Positions 44,761 through 56,179 of a DNA stretch of 64,000 nt are shown here, piece after piece. Both the position numbers and the translations under genes were made by a program. The stretch's first letter is position 1. Every line of letters starts with the position of its first letter. Below the pieces are notes generated by a model. The model was not told the DNA's origin. It was given only the letters and a program-made list of their open reading frames with translations, and made no database searches. The stretch lies in assembly GCA_947247005.1 (NCBI GenBank), contig OX365952.1, positions 43,380,722-43,444,721 on the forward strand. Reading direction: 5' to 3'. This DNA comes from Spisula solida. Lineage: Eukaryota > Mollusca > Bivalvia > Venerida > Mactridae.

Positions 44761-45075
44761 ATAATATCTATTTGTAGAAATAACGTCAAAACAATACTAC
44801 ACACCCACTCTCCTTAATGAATAATCATATCCACATTATTGACTATTACGACATGTTATACTCACTATTTACAGTCTATACATTTAAAATTGTTATATAA
44901 TATCACCACTGCATGAATATTTACAATTTGCAACGTGATGTTTATGCAGGTTAACTTATTGACAACTTGACAATTTACTATTTACAATTACGCATTTACT
45001 TAAATACGATTTTGACATTTTGACATTTTCAATTTTTCAGCTTAAATTTTCTTAAACTTATATTCATTTATTAGC

Positions 45076-45462
45076 CTAATGTAGTCTAAATAAATAACGT
45101 ATCACATTTTCTATCCATTTAGTCCATGACCGGTTTACATTATCCTGCATTTCCAAAAACCTATTAATTTCTGTTTTAAAAACATCCCAGGTACATGCAG
45201 GATTTTCTTTCAAATATTTATGTATAAAATCGGACACCGGTCCGGTAGCAGTCTGGTATGAAACCAGTTTTTTTCTTTCATCGTTTAAACTCGCCAAAAC
45301 TGCGTATTTCTCTATCGAGTTAACCCATAATTTGAACTCCTTAGAATTGCCATTAAATTTAGGGACTAGTTGCCCAATGCACTGAGTTCCTACAGCATTT
45401 GAAACTTTTCCTAACTGCACTGACACATTTTCGAAAATACGCTGAATATCAGCATCGGTCAT
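45076..45462 (-). CDS. Truncated Gag-like protein of the non-autonomous LTR element
   Basis: A 128-codon frame aligns with the first part of Gag of the intact element at 21063. Both share a P-x-FNG-x(3,4)-EFK-x-WVNS/WINS-x-EKYA segment, a following L(N/D)-rich helix, and a CTW motif. It starts 99 bases after the primer-binding site in the direction of transcription. It stops before any basic nucleocapsid stretch. It may be a remnant or a short product; the region could also act as part of a packaging signal. Confidence 0.75.
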   Translation of the reverse strand: MTDADIQRIFENVSVQLGKVSNAVGTQCIGQLVPKFNGNSKEFKLWVNSIEKYAVLASLNDERKKLVSYQTATGPVSDFIHKYLKENPACTWDVFKTEINRFLEMQDNVNRSWTKWIENVIRYLFRLH

Positions 45463-45561
45463 TATTCGAAAATAGATTTAATACTCGACAACAAGCAAAT
45501 AGAAATTTACAAACATTCACTCACCTCTCTCCTGATCGTATAAGGTTCGTACTCGCGTATC

Positions 45562-45576
45562 CTGGTCACGACACCA
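45562..45576 (-). promoter_or_regulatory. Primer-binding site, identical to that of the intact element
   Basis: On the minus strand it reads TGGTGTCGTGACCAG, 11 bases inside the 5' LTR. The same 15 bases are at 20914-20928. Confidence 0.8.
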
Positions 45577-45587
45577 AAAGTTAGCCT

Positions 45588-45907
45588 TGTAGCGTAATAT
45601 GGCTAAAGTAATCACTTAACAGTATAGCAGTTTCAACGTTTTATTCAATACATACGCTCCGGTCTGACTGAGAGCTCCAACCATGACTCGGCGCACCAAT
45701 TTCAACTCATCTTAACACAACTTTGCTTGGGTTATAAAGGGTATAGCCAGACATGTAGTATACAGAGATCGGTGTAACCAAATGTTCAAGCTTCCTGGTA
45801 TTATGTAAGATCATTCCCCACACCACATTAAATGTGTCCAACATACTCAACTGTCAAACCTACAGTGACCCCCCTTGCACATGTCAACATTGACATACAA
45901 TGTTATA
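45588..45907 (-). repeat. 5' LTR of the non-autonomous element
   Basis: Same 320-bp length as its partner. On the minus strand it reads TATAACATTG...CGCTACA. Confidence 0.92.
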
Positions 45908-46530
45908 AGAAGACTTCCCCTTATAACTAACTGACTTCGTGTAAGAGACATTAGATAGATTTTACAGGGTTGACCGCAGTAGAAAACTTCAATTTATAAC
46001 TAACCGACTATTGTAAGAAACCTTAAATAGATATTACAGGGTTGACTGTGTAGAATACTACCACTTATAACTAACTAACTGACTTCCTGCCAGAGACATT
46101 AAATAGATATTACATGGTTGACCGCAGTAGAAAACTTCCAATAATAACTAACCGACTCTTGTAAGAAACGTTAAATAGATATTTCAGGGTTGATCGCTGT
46201 AGAAAACTTCCAATTATAACTAACCGACTCCTGTAAGAAACGTTAGATAGATATGTCAAGGTTGACCGCTGTAGAAAACTTCCAATTATAACTAACCGAC
46301 TCCTGTCAGAAACGTTAAATAGATATTTCAAGGTTGACCGCTGTAAAAAACTTCCAATAATACCTAACCGACTCCTGTCAGAAACCTTAAATATATATTT
46401 CAAGGTTAACCGCTGTAGAAAACTTCCAATTATAACTAACCGACCCTTGTTAGAGACCTTAAATAGATCATTCACGTTTGACCGCTATAGAAAACTGCCA
46501 CTTGTAACTAACCGGCCCCTGTCAAAGAAC
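45908..46530. repeat. 72-bp satellite array, right part
   Basis: About 8.5 units continue the array after the LTR element. Because 72 is a multiple of three, a minus-strand frame stays open over five units (46110-46475) and gives a 24-residue periodic sequence. Confidence 0.93.
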
Positions 46531-47940
46531 ATGACAATTATTCTTGTAGATTTATAACTCATTTGATTATTGTGTTTAGATCTTGGTACATTACAGAATA
46601 AAGATATGAAAATATAGTTTGAAATTTGTCAATCAAGTAAAATTCTCTCGAGTTTAGAATGTTCGTAGATAAGAATAATTTTTTCTCGTTGATCAAGTAT
46701 AATTATTATAAACTAACGCCAGTGAATAAGATCTATATACATAAAATTGCTTTTTGATGCAGTTTTTAATCGAGTATAATTTTTACTTGTTCACCGGTAG
46801 GACCGGAAAGTATTATTTTCTGATCGAATTCGATATTATTCGGCTTATCTTTTATTAATTTATATACAAATGTACTAACACAGCGCGTTAGGCTTCTAAG
46901 TAAACATTTCATAACAAGCATTGACTTAAAATATTCACATATAACATGTTACGATCTCGGATTGAAAACAGAAAGCTAATACACGTTCGCGGTTTTCATG
47001 CCGGAAAGCTCCCTATTGGTGAGTTTTGTATACATTTGTTGTAAATTATAGCATAAATATGTCCATACGTCTTTATTAAACGATACGAAACTCCAATTGC
47101 GTTCAATACAAAGTGTAAAATTGCTCTGGCATTTCCGCTCTTTTCGGTACTTTTCGGCAATTCTCTTAATCGCTTTTGAGAACATTCTTTGGTAGTAGGA
47201 ATGTAGTCCGGGCGGAATGATTTTCTATAAATTTACTTTAAAATTAAAAGTCTGATATAATTGTTGGTCTGAATATAAATAAATGTAGGTAATGTAAACA
47301 AATCAGGTTAAATGATACATGTAACCTGTGTAGCATGTTTGTAATATTGTTCATATCATAAAACTATTTATATGCGGAGGACCATCTGGCCTATAGTCGT
47401 TGAATTGGTCGTAAGTTGAAAAGTGGTAATATCATTGTGTGGCGTACGCCACACAAAAACCTATATTGTTGATGTGTGTGAACATAACAAAAAAGCAACT
47501 AATGTCTTACATAATTCCATTTGCTCACTTCAAAGCTCTTATGTTGTATTCCCGCTGTTTGTTATAGATGTATATTCCCTGCTAAAAATATTAGCATGTA
47601 TATACTTGGGTAATTTTATGTGTTGTATTATACCTTCTGATATAATTATATTGTTTAGTAATATTATTTTGTGTCATTCATTCACAGTTGTACATTTGTA
47701 AGTAATGTATTGTAATTTGGTGCAGAGGCTTAAATTACCTTAATATAACAGTTATCATCAATTACGATGCTGGTATTTTTAACTATGTTCATTCGTTAGT
47801 GTTTTGTCATATTGACAATGTTTTACTGATAAAAGAGACAACGTTAGGAATGTTTAATCTAGGTCCCCGTTTCGGGACACGCTGTATATACTGAGATTTA
47901 CATATAAATTAACCAATGAAAACAAAGGAATGGAAATTAA
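46531..47940. other. Intergenic, nothing firmly supported
   Basis: Minus-strand 46976-47185 (69 codons, K/R-rich) and plus-strand 47423-47701 (hydrophobic) have no family signs I recognise. The rest is AT-rich. Confidence 0.3.
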
Positions 47941-47942
47941 GA

Positions 47943-48021
47943 CTATATATATATTCGAAACAATACCGCCCCTACTTACTAGTATATGATAAGGCACTGT
48001 CAGAAGTTTACAGCAAACTAG
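47943..48021 (+). promoter_or_regulatory. Putative promoter and 5' non-coding exon of the lipocalin-type gene
   Basis: A TATATATATATTC box at about 47945 lies 30-40 bases before a short stretch ending at the consensus donor CTAG/GTAAGTAAG (exon end 48021). The matching acceptor is TATGTTTCAG, ending at 49035. Transcription start is inferred, not seen. Confidence 0.35.
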
Positions 48022-49035
48022 GTAAGTAAGATTGGAAATTTCGTATGAAACTTGTTAAAAAAATCTTAGATGAAAACAATTCAATAACAACACTTAATTG
48101 TTACTTTTGCATTTTTATAAACAAATCTTAAAATTAAACATACAAATAGCAGAACAATTAAAATAATTGGCGACGTTAATATGTTTCTTGAGTTTCGTGG
48201 GTTTAGCATAACTGTATTCCTACTGTGTAACTTAAAATATAGGCGAAATTTATAATCATTTTTACATTGATCAACATTTAGAGCAAAAGATTAACATTTA
48301 TGTAATTGGTGCAAACAGGATATTTTGATTTATCTCGTTTTTTCCCTTCTATGTTTAAAGGTGCTGAATCACGTATCAATTGGCGTATTGAAAAATAAAT
48401 ATAAAAAATATCAAAATTAATATTTGATATGGTTACTAGGTAATTTCTTAAACAAGCACGCTGTCATTTAACACATGTTGATATACATCGACATTTTGTA
48501 GTTATTGTGTATGTTTGCATCCAAAATTCTATAGGTTATTTATAAGAACATGTATAATCTATAAAACAAAAACTTCTATTGCTCGATATATGTTCGCATT
48601 CGATGAAATAAATCACACAACAAACCGATAAACTCATTGATGTTTACGCTGTTGTTTGTTCATGTTATAGATCGACCACGTGGTAATCAAATGTCTCGCA
48701 AAGCATGCTGGAACGAAATTCCGCAATATTTTTAAACGGAAAAATCCCAGAACACGATATCGAGTACGGTTTAAATTGCTAATTTATAATAAGCCTTTAA
48801 TTCATAAAGAAACTGTATGTGGCTGTCTGTTACATAAACATTTTGTTAGGTAAGAAAACCTTCGTCGTACAATAACATGAGCTCGATCTGAGGTTCAGTA
48901 CCTTGAATGTAACATAAAGGTTTTGACGGTATTGGAACACATCGGATGTTCTATGTGTTTTATGTCCTTGGCATTTTTGAAATATAGCGTATTTGTATCA
49001 ATTTATTAATATATCAAATTATTAATATGTTTCAG

Positions 49036-49185
49036 GGTAAATTGTAGGGCGACTGGGTCTAAGAGAAACTTTGCATCATGTTTACTAGTTCACTTCTTGT
49101 GTTTGTCGTGGTTGCATCGTATGCCGACGCGTTAAGCAGTCTGGCGAGGATACAGGAGCCTATGCCTGGTGTCAATGCTAACCTT
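49036..49185 (+). CDS. Lipocalin exon with start codon and signal peptide
   Basis: The exon follows the acceptor TATGTTTCAG and holds 42 bases of leader before ATG 49078. It ends AACCTT/GTGAGT in phase 0. The hydrophobic core is residues 4-13, with likely cleavage after about residue 18. Confidence 0.65.
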
Positions 49186-52100
49186 GTGAGTATTTGGTTA
49201 TTTAATTTTGTAATTTGAATGGAGTTTTAGTAAACTGTACAGGGTGGTATAATTAAACAATAAGATATAAAACCCATAGTAAGCCCTATACTGGCTGATG
49301 TATTACAAAGGTTTAGTGCGAAAGTACACGGACTTTTATTGCAACGAAGGAGGCCAAAAGAAGTTTGTATATAATTTGAAAGGTTGTTTCATTTGCTATA
49401 TGAAAACCCATTTCTTAAGTGTCACAGCTCTGACTACCTACATTTTTTCACATTTTTGTATCATGGGGTCTATGAAAAAAGGCATAATTTCTGAAGGGGG
49501 TATGTGTAGCTTTATGTCTAATAAAAAACGAAAACAATATTCATTATGGTAAATTCTTGCCACATTTGAGAGAACACATAATGGGCAATACTTAAAACAT
49601 AAAAAATAACCTTGACTTGTAAGTATTAAGTAATTAGGGGTCAAAGGTCAACAAGATGATACAACTCATAGAATTTATACATATGCTGCCTTATACTTTT
49701 GTATCAAATTTCACAATTTCCCCCCCAATTAAATATTTTGCACATATTTTTATTCCTTAATGTATACTTAATTCAAAATGTTATACAATTGATAAGAAAA
49801 TGTCCGAATTTTACAAAAAAAACATGTATTGTATTATATGGGTGCTTATTGAAGGAATTGAAAAATAGCAGTATTTTGAGCGTATGTTTAGGTAAGTAAC
49901 AGATAATAGCATTGATTAAATACCGTTTTCATATCAGGCAATATGAATATTACATCTTTCATCGGAAAGAGGTCAAATTATTCAACTCTTATACATGTAC
50001 AATAGGTCAAAGGTCAAATATGTAGAACAATAAAATTGGTAAAAGTTCTTAACTGTCCGAGAGACCATGGACTTTTAATGCATCGAGAATAGTTCATATT
50101 CTATCTTAAAATTCATTTCTTAAGTGCCATAGCCTTGACTTTCTATGTTATTGCGCCTTTTTATGCTATGAGGTCAATGAAAAAATTTGGAATTTGCTGA
50201 GGGGGTAGGGTTATGTTTATGGCTACAAAAAAGTAAACTTGAATGTGAAAAGATTTGCGATGTAGGTAGCAAATATATTGGGAAATAATATAAAACTTAA
50301 AAATCATAGAATGTCACTTGCAAGTACGTACTATATAGGGGTCAAAGGTCACTGAATTTTTGAAATCAATGAAATTAATGGAATCTTTCCATACATGTAC
50401 AGTTTTTACGTAAACCTCCATATGTGTCTTCAAAATTAAAAAAATGCGCATATGTCTTTTCCTACATGTATATTTAATTCATAACAATATATATTTTGTC
50501 CAAAAATTAGTCCAATTGCACAAGAACACGATTTTTGATCCTCCTGGTAGCACCTGTAGTTACGTTTATATCTACCTTTTATTTTCTTATCAGCTTAGGA
50601 AGATACGTTTTAATAATTTACAGCATTTATGACAAGCCATCTCAATGGTGCAAAGTTCAACGTGAAGAGGTCAGGGTCGAATATGGTATAAAAGGTCAAA
50701 TGCGTGAAATATCTCACAATTAGCCCTAAATGCGCAATAATTAGTCATATTTGAATGTTGTTCGATGTGAAAAAGCATGTTATTATCATTAGCTGATGAT
50801 ACACTACAATATATATGAAGCATAAAGTCAATTTATTGAAAACGAATACACAATTACCCCTTTTATACATTATGGTACGAGTTTATGTACAATATGGACA
50901 AACTTCTTTTGGCCTCCTTCGTTGCAATAAAAGTCCGTGGGCTCTCGGACTAGTTTGGAGCATCGGTATTTGGTTTCAACTAGCCGTAAATTAATGATTT
51001 GTCCTAGTCACTGATCGAGCCGTGTACTGAAGAGAGTAGAAGGTTGGGAAGCGGCCATGTTTAGCCGCAACAGATGTGACGTCAAAGGAACTTCAATCCG
51101 TGTTTACTGTGACAACTGTAGAAAAACTGGGTACAAGCTTTCGTAACGTCATATCCGTTGCGGCTAAACATGGCCGCTGTCCAACCCTCTACTCTCTTCA
51201 GTACCCAGGTCGATCAGTGCCTAGGACAAATCATTAATTTACGGTGAGTTCAAACCAAATGCCTATGGTTTGGAGTTCTGACGCTAGGAATTAATGCCGA
51301 AAGTCTGAGTGGCTAATAGCGAAGCGTCAGAACGACAACCCATTGCAAACCAAAAGGTATATTAAGGCTTTTGAATATTTATCTACATTCTAACATTATT
51401 TAAGCGAGCAATTAGTATCTATATATCAAGTCAGTGTTGCTTTGCGATAGTATGTTGTTTATTTTGACGTCATAAAAACGTTGTGACGTTACTTCCATTG
51501 GTATATAAGACGTTATACAACGGTATGACAAAAGATTCGGTATTCTCAGAATAACGCACAAACACCACGATATTTGCTTAATGTGACAAATGCTATACGA
51601 TTCGAACCATGTACAGTACGGCGGCATCGCTCCTGTGAAGTACGAAAACAGAAAACACACTCGGCCATCACACATCTCTTCTGTGGTTCATTTTTGATGT
51701 AAATTACTAGAACTAGTATGTGTTTTATTCACTGCGAATTTCCTTACCATTTGCAGCTCATGGGAGAGTGGTTTACAACATTTCGTAAGCCACCCTGTTC
51801 ATTTAAAGGTTCGGACGAATTTGTGAACATTCACCAGCATTTATCGCTGGATGGAAAAAATGGAATCTTAAGCCGGGGAACATGGGGGATTCCAGGGTAG
51901 GTACATTCACAGGAACTTGCATGATTTAAAAAAAAATGAGCAAAACACTTTTTAAAAATGAGAAAAAATAAGTATATCTAGGCCTACCAATAAAACATAT
52001 TTTAATACAGGCTCTCAGTATTGAATTTTTTTCATTTTTTTTCAATTTTGTTTTCATTTTTTTTCCATTTTTTTTTAAATTATGCAAGTTCCTGTGGTAC

Positions 52101-55100
52101 ATAATACTAGGTCTTCCATAATTCGCTGACTTAGAAGAATAAGGTCGTAAGTGCTACTTTCGGGCCGTTCAGTTATGGTATTCCGCCTGCTGAAACTAGT
52201 ATAGCTCATTCGGCTGGGGCTTTCAGCTTTTTGGTTGCTGAAACTAGGTCATTCAGCTGAAACTTTCTATTATTTGACCTAGTTTTTTACCCAACATTAC
52301 CCGACTTTGGTCATCAAGATAAACATAATGGCATTCATCTTTTTATTACTGTTATTATTTTCAGGCATTAATTTTTACTGTTGAAACTGTGTCATTCAGC
52401 TGTGGGCATACATCCTTTTAGTTGCTGAAACTAGTTTATTCTGTATTTTGGGCAGTTCATTTTCTCGTTTGGTTATGTGCTGGGCATTGCGCCTTGTAAT
52501 TGTAGTATGTGATGTTTTGTATGTTTTCTGTGCTCGGCTGGTTAAGTTGAGTGCCGCATTCCCTGTCCGACATTATTATCTTTATGATACATATGTAAAA
52601 TCTAAATCATGTTGATCATACTAAAGTAGAAAACGCTTGTTGTTCAATAAGTAATAAGAGAGAAAAATAGTTATCAGTTTTCGAGGGCATTATGCCATCG
52701 TTTGACGCTTAACTTCGAGTAGTTAGCAGACATTTTGTCTTGTTTTCTCAAAAGGGCCCAGTGATTCAAAGAAATTTGGTGATTGAATCATTTCGCTGGA
52801 TACCACATTTACTTGGCTTCTTCACTCATATAATAGTACGTGTTTTCCCTATAAATATCAAAAACTATAATTACAGCTTCTACAAATTGAAATTAAATAT
52901 GGTTAAATTGAAGTATATTCTAAAATTGTATAACATACTTTTGCTGTATATAATACAAGGATTGACCTTCATAAAAGAATTAATTTAGGATTAGTTTGCA
53001 TGACATTACTAGCATGACAATTTCAGGTATTGACATTGTACCGGTGGCGCTACTCGTTTTATGTTTTGAAACCGTGTTATATTTACTCGAATTTCTTTCG
53101 AAAATATTGTAATATTGTGTACGCCAACTTGGTATTTACTAAAATACCAGGAGTCACCACGTACAAAGATTCTTATGGTAAGTTTTTTACGTATTACCGT
53201 GTAAGTGTAACTATATGTGCACATGTACGTTGATAATATGCCTTTTACAAACATATTTCGCCAAATGTTGTGCCTTTTTGTCTAACTTTGTTCATTTTGT
53301 ATGTGCCATTCTGCAATTTCGTAGTCCAGCACTAGGCTGCTTCGTATCTTTCAAAATTGCATGTACACTATATATATTATGTTGTAGATTTCCGGTTGTT
53401 ATGTTCTCGTCACCTGGCTCTCGTTCCGTTTTAGTTTGACTGACTGGGGCGGGACGGGATGCCGTGTTTTTGTTGTTGCTAGATTTAAACGTTGGACATT
53501 GTCTGTGCCGCTTATACGTTTTCTGTGCTCTACTAGTTAAGCTGAGTGCTGCCTTCCCTATCAGACCTAATATTATCTTTTTTATCGTTCACGTATTTGC
53601 ATGATTTCCAACAACAGATTCTAACACTTTATATTTATTGTGAATACTATATATCTGTACAAAATATAACGTTGACACGGTGTCATGCCTGTATCTAATG
53701 TCTCTGTCTCCCTTCTGGCGCTTTCTCTCAGTCTGTCCCTCTGGTCAGATCATGCTGTATCTGCACTGGTAGAGGATGCACCTGCGCCGTTGAACACGTG
53801 TTCGCATGAAACAGACGTAATATTAATCTGGTATATTTATTTATATTTATTTGTCAGGACACCGTATCAAATCAAAGTTTTCTTACATGACTACTTGAGT
53901 GTATCTGATTTTGGTCCGCGCAGGCATTTGATGGGTTGTCATATAAATGGAGATTAATCACTAGTGTCTCTCATTGGTCTGCTTTGGACTTAATATTACA
54001 AGGGAGATAATGTGTAGGCCACAGATGTCACACATCGTGATTGATAATCGGAACAAGAGGAATGCTTTGAACTGGGACTGTATATTACCATTCAAACGTA
54101 TTTTCGAAATATTGCGATTTCTGTTGTCTAATAATTCAGGCAACGTTATAAGCAGCAAAATGGTGGTCATCGGAACCGACTACAAAACATTCTTCTGTCA
54201 CTGGGGCTGTACGAAGTTCTCCGTGTTCGGCGACCGGTGTGAAGACCCTGCCATCTTCGTGAATACCAGAGTTCCCAGACCCAGCAAGAAGGTCATTGCA
54301 CGAGTTAACGCTCTACTGATGAAGAGGTTCGGTATTTCCATCAACTATTTGGACAAGGTGTTTCACAATGGCGGTAAGTTCACTATAGTCGATATAGCTA
54401 AGCAGTCATTTGTATTTTCATAATCTTCGGTAAGCTTTGATAAAATTATTTGAGCATAAGAAAACGATCAGGACACAGTAATCGCGGCGTACCGCTCCTA
54501 TATGTCTGATACATGTATTGAAAAAACAACAATTTAAGTCAATTTCAAATTGTAAATTAACTCGTATAACTGGTTTACTCAGGTCAGTCCTGTTTTTCTA
54601 TAACATAGTGCACATACAATTTGTCTGATTAATTTCGTTATTTAAGGAACAGTGTAAGAATGAGTATGTGGCTTAGTAATAAAATATTGGTTTTCACTGC
54701 CTTTTTATCCGTTTATAATGTTTAGAACAAGAAAAATAATATGTTATGATATTACATTGTTTGCATACAAGTGACATACCAAAATATATGGACCATACAA
54801 CCAACTTTCTATCGTTGAAATAGTTCGGTTATCCCTTAACTGACTTGTTAAAGCCACATTAGACTTTAAACGGCTATTTTCAATAAGCAATAACTTGGTA
54901 ACCTATTTGAAGAGCCATGTATTTTGAGCACTTTAGTTGAGTCCCAAAGGTGGAAAACACCATAATATGGAAGAAAACGAAATACAACCTCCAGTTGGTT
55001 TGTTTACAAAATAATGAATTGTAAACAAAAATTGCACACTTTATAATCTAAGGGAAGCAACTCTTGCAAAGTTAGAATTTTGTCATTCATACATTTTACT

Positions 55101-56179
55101 AAAGGTGGTGTTTGGCATTCTATTGTGACAGATATGTTTAACATTATGTCGTCAATTATTGGTAATTTGTGAAAAATATCCAATTCCTTTGTAATTAGTC
55201 TATTAACGACTGGATGATCGGAAAAAATGTCTTGGGAAAGATAATGTGGCTTTAAGTCAAGTCAGACTCTATACTGAAACTGCAACAATTAGTGCAATTG
55301 ATCTAAAATACGTATGTAGGTGTTTGGAGTGTATCTATGTTGTTCACCAATGGTCGTCATTCGAATTTCATGCCGTCAAATGTATGAACATTGTGTCAGT
55401 TATAGATATATAATCAGATTTTTAATTCACAGGCCTAATATTATATCACAAAATACAGAGTTTTGAAATTCCCCCATCATCCCGTCGATTCTATATTCTC
55501 TTATATATTGTAATGACGGGATAATGGGGAATTTCAAAACTCTGTATTTTGTGATATAATATCTTAGGCCTGTGGCCAAATGGGGATGTAGTGCCAATAT
55601 GACGGCATTTACAGCTATGGCAGTATAACTGCATATCGTTCGAATTCGCTACATGTATTATTGGTACCATGAACAGAGTTCAAAATTCGAACTCAAACAA
55701 GGTTAATTCTTGTCATGTTAGCACCAAAGTTCTATTTTAAGACTGCGACAACTGACAATCTTTAGTCGCCGTAATAGGAGATTTTGATATATTTGTTTTG
55801 TTTTAGACCTGTAAAAATCCTGTATAAGTCACTGCTGGTAGTAATGTAGGCTTGATGTACATTTGTATCATTTTTGTTCTACGATTTCAGAAGAATTAGT
55901 GGCTAATAGCTCTTTTGTTCCATGGCAAAGTATTAGTATTTGAAATTGTATTTCTATGCACGCTTACCATTGATTTCAATACTTCGTGAAACGCACACAA
56001 ATACGTTACAATGTGTCTACAGTTTGGTGAAATAAAACAAAATATGTTTAATGTTTATTAAAAGACAGTGTACATTTGTACATGTGTATGGATATATATT
56101 TATATATAAGTCATGTATTACGTTGTATTAATGATTATATAACCACGTGAAAATCACTTAAATATTTTCAGCATGCTAA
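49078..56179 (+). CDS. Secreted lipocalin-type protein, five coding exons (copy A)
   Basis: Exons: 49078-49185, 51757-51896, 53027-53177, 54140-54373 and 56172-56179. All have GT and AG borders. Exon 1 encodes a signal peptide (MFTSSLLVFVVVASYADA). Exon 2 has the lipocalin GxW box in LMGEWFTTF. Exon 4 has the second conserved box (VVIGTDYKTFF) and an Arg-containing third box (NTRVPRPS) followed by a helix. The last exon adds Ala-Cys and a stop, so a C-terminal Cys is kept as in apolipoprotein D-like proteins. The total is about 213 residues, close to family length. The likely role is binding a small hydrophobic ligand outside the cell; the ligand is unknown. One problem: exon 2 ends in phase 2 but exon 3 is open only from phase 0, a one-base mismatch that an extra base in the G run 51884-51888 would resolve. 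AATAAA is at 56218. Confidence 0.7.
49638..49650 (+). promoter_or_regulatory. DR1-like nuclear-receptor motif
   Basis: GGGTCAAAGGTCA, one base from the DR1 consensus. It is within the transposon in lipocalin intron 1. Confidence 0.4.
50004..50016 (+). promoter_or_regulatory. Perfect DR1 nuclear-receptor motif
   Basis: AGGTCAAAGGTCA matches the direct-repeat-1 site bound by RXR or HNF4-type receptors. Binding is not shown. Confidence 0.45.
50339..50351 (+). promoter_or_regulatory. DR1-like nuclear-receptor motif
   Basis: GGGTCAAAGGTCA, a third copy in the same intron element. Confidence 0.4.
50968..51260. mobile_element. ~293-bp foldback element in lipocalin intron 1
   Basis: Long imperfect inverted arms (about 110 bp) start ATTTGGTTT and contain CGTAAATTAATGATTTGTCC and GCGGCTAAACATGGCC. 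The centre near 51100 is unique. No clear target duplication. Confidence 0.75.
51757..51896 (+). CDS. Lipocalin exon 2 (GxW box)
   Basis: It follows the acceptor CCATTTGCAG, starts in phase 0 with CTCATGGGAGAGTGG and ends CCAGG/GTAGGT. It encodes about 46 residues including one Cys. No second copy of this exon is found in the window. Confidence 0.65.
52160..52575. repeat. Quasi-tandem dispersed repeat, copy 2
   Basis: It matches parts of 32490-33190 (GCTGAAACTAGGTCATTCAGC units and TGTGCTCGGCTGGTTAA). It lies in lipocalin intron 2 just upstream of the duplicated segment. Confidence 0.6.
53027..53177 (+). CDS. Lipocalin exon 3, copy A
   Basis: It follows CAATTTCAG and ends TCTTATG/GTAAGT. 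It is open from phase 0 for 50 codons and ends ...KIPGVTTYKDSYG, joining exon 4 in frame. Relative to copy B it lacks 8 and 4 bases in two places, a net 12. Confidence 0.55.
54140..54373 (+). CDS. Lipocalin exon 4, copy A
   Basis: 234 bases, between ATAATTCAG and GTAAGT. It carries the TDY box, two Cys pairs (FFCHWGC, DRCED) and the C-terminal helix. It is the most clearly conserved exon of the gene. Confidence 0.75.
55428..55574. mobile_element. ~147-bp hairpin element, family copy 2
   Basis: Arms start CACAGGCCTAATATTATATC and pair over about 65 bp. It belongs to the same family as 12380-12533. It lies in intron 4 of copy A and is absent from copy B. Confidence 0.8.

Larger units (their letters stand above)
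41200..45907 (-). mobile_element. 4.7-kb non-autonomous LTR retrotransposon inside the satellite
   Basis: Two 320-bp LTRs (41200-41519, 45588-45907) differ at roughly six to eight sites. The 4-bp duplication AGAA flanks the element (41196-41199, 45908-45911), splitting a satellite unit at GTAGAA/AACTTCC. On the minus strand a primer-binding site follows the 5' LTR and then a short Gag-like frame. The remaining ~3.5 kb of interior has no polymerase. This is a LARD-type (large non-coding) derivative of a Ty3/Gypsy element. The similar LTRs suggest recent movement using proteins made elsewhere. Confidence 0.9.
49310..50950. mobile_element. ~1.6-kb DNA transposon in lipocalin intron 1
   Basis: Perfect 42-bp inverted arms at 49327-49368 and 50898-50939 (CACGGACTTTTATTGCAACG start). 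An internal, diverged direct copy of the terminal region lies at about 50060-50230 (ATGGACTTTTAATGCATCG). No transposase frame. Three DR1-type sites lie inside. Confidence 0.8.

Noticed and set aside
46110..46475. 121-codon minus-strand ORF
   Set aside because: It lies fully in the 72-bp satellite and its periodic product reflects the repeat; the left array has no equivalent frame.
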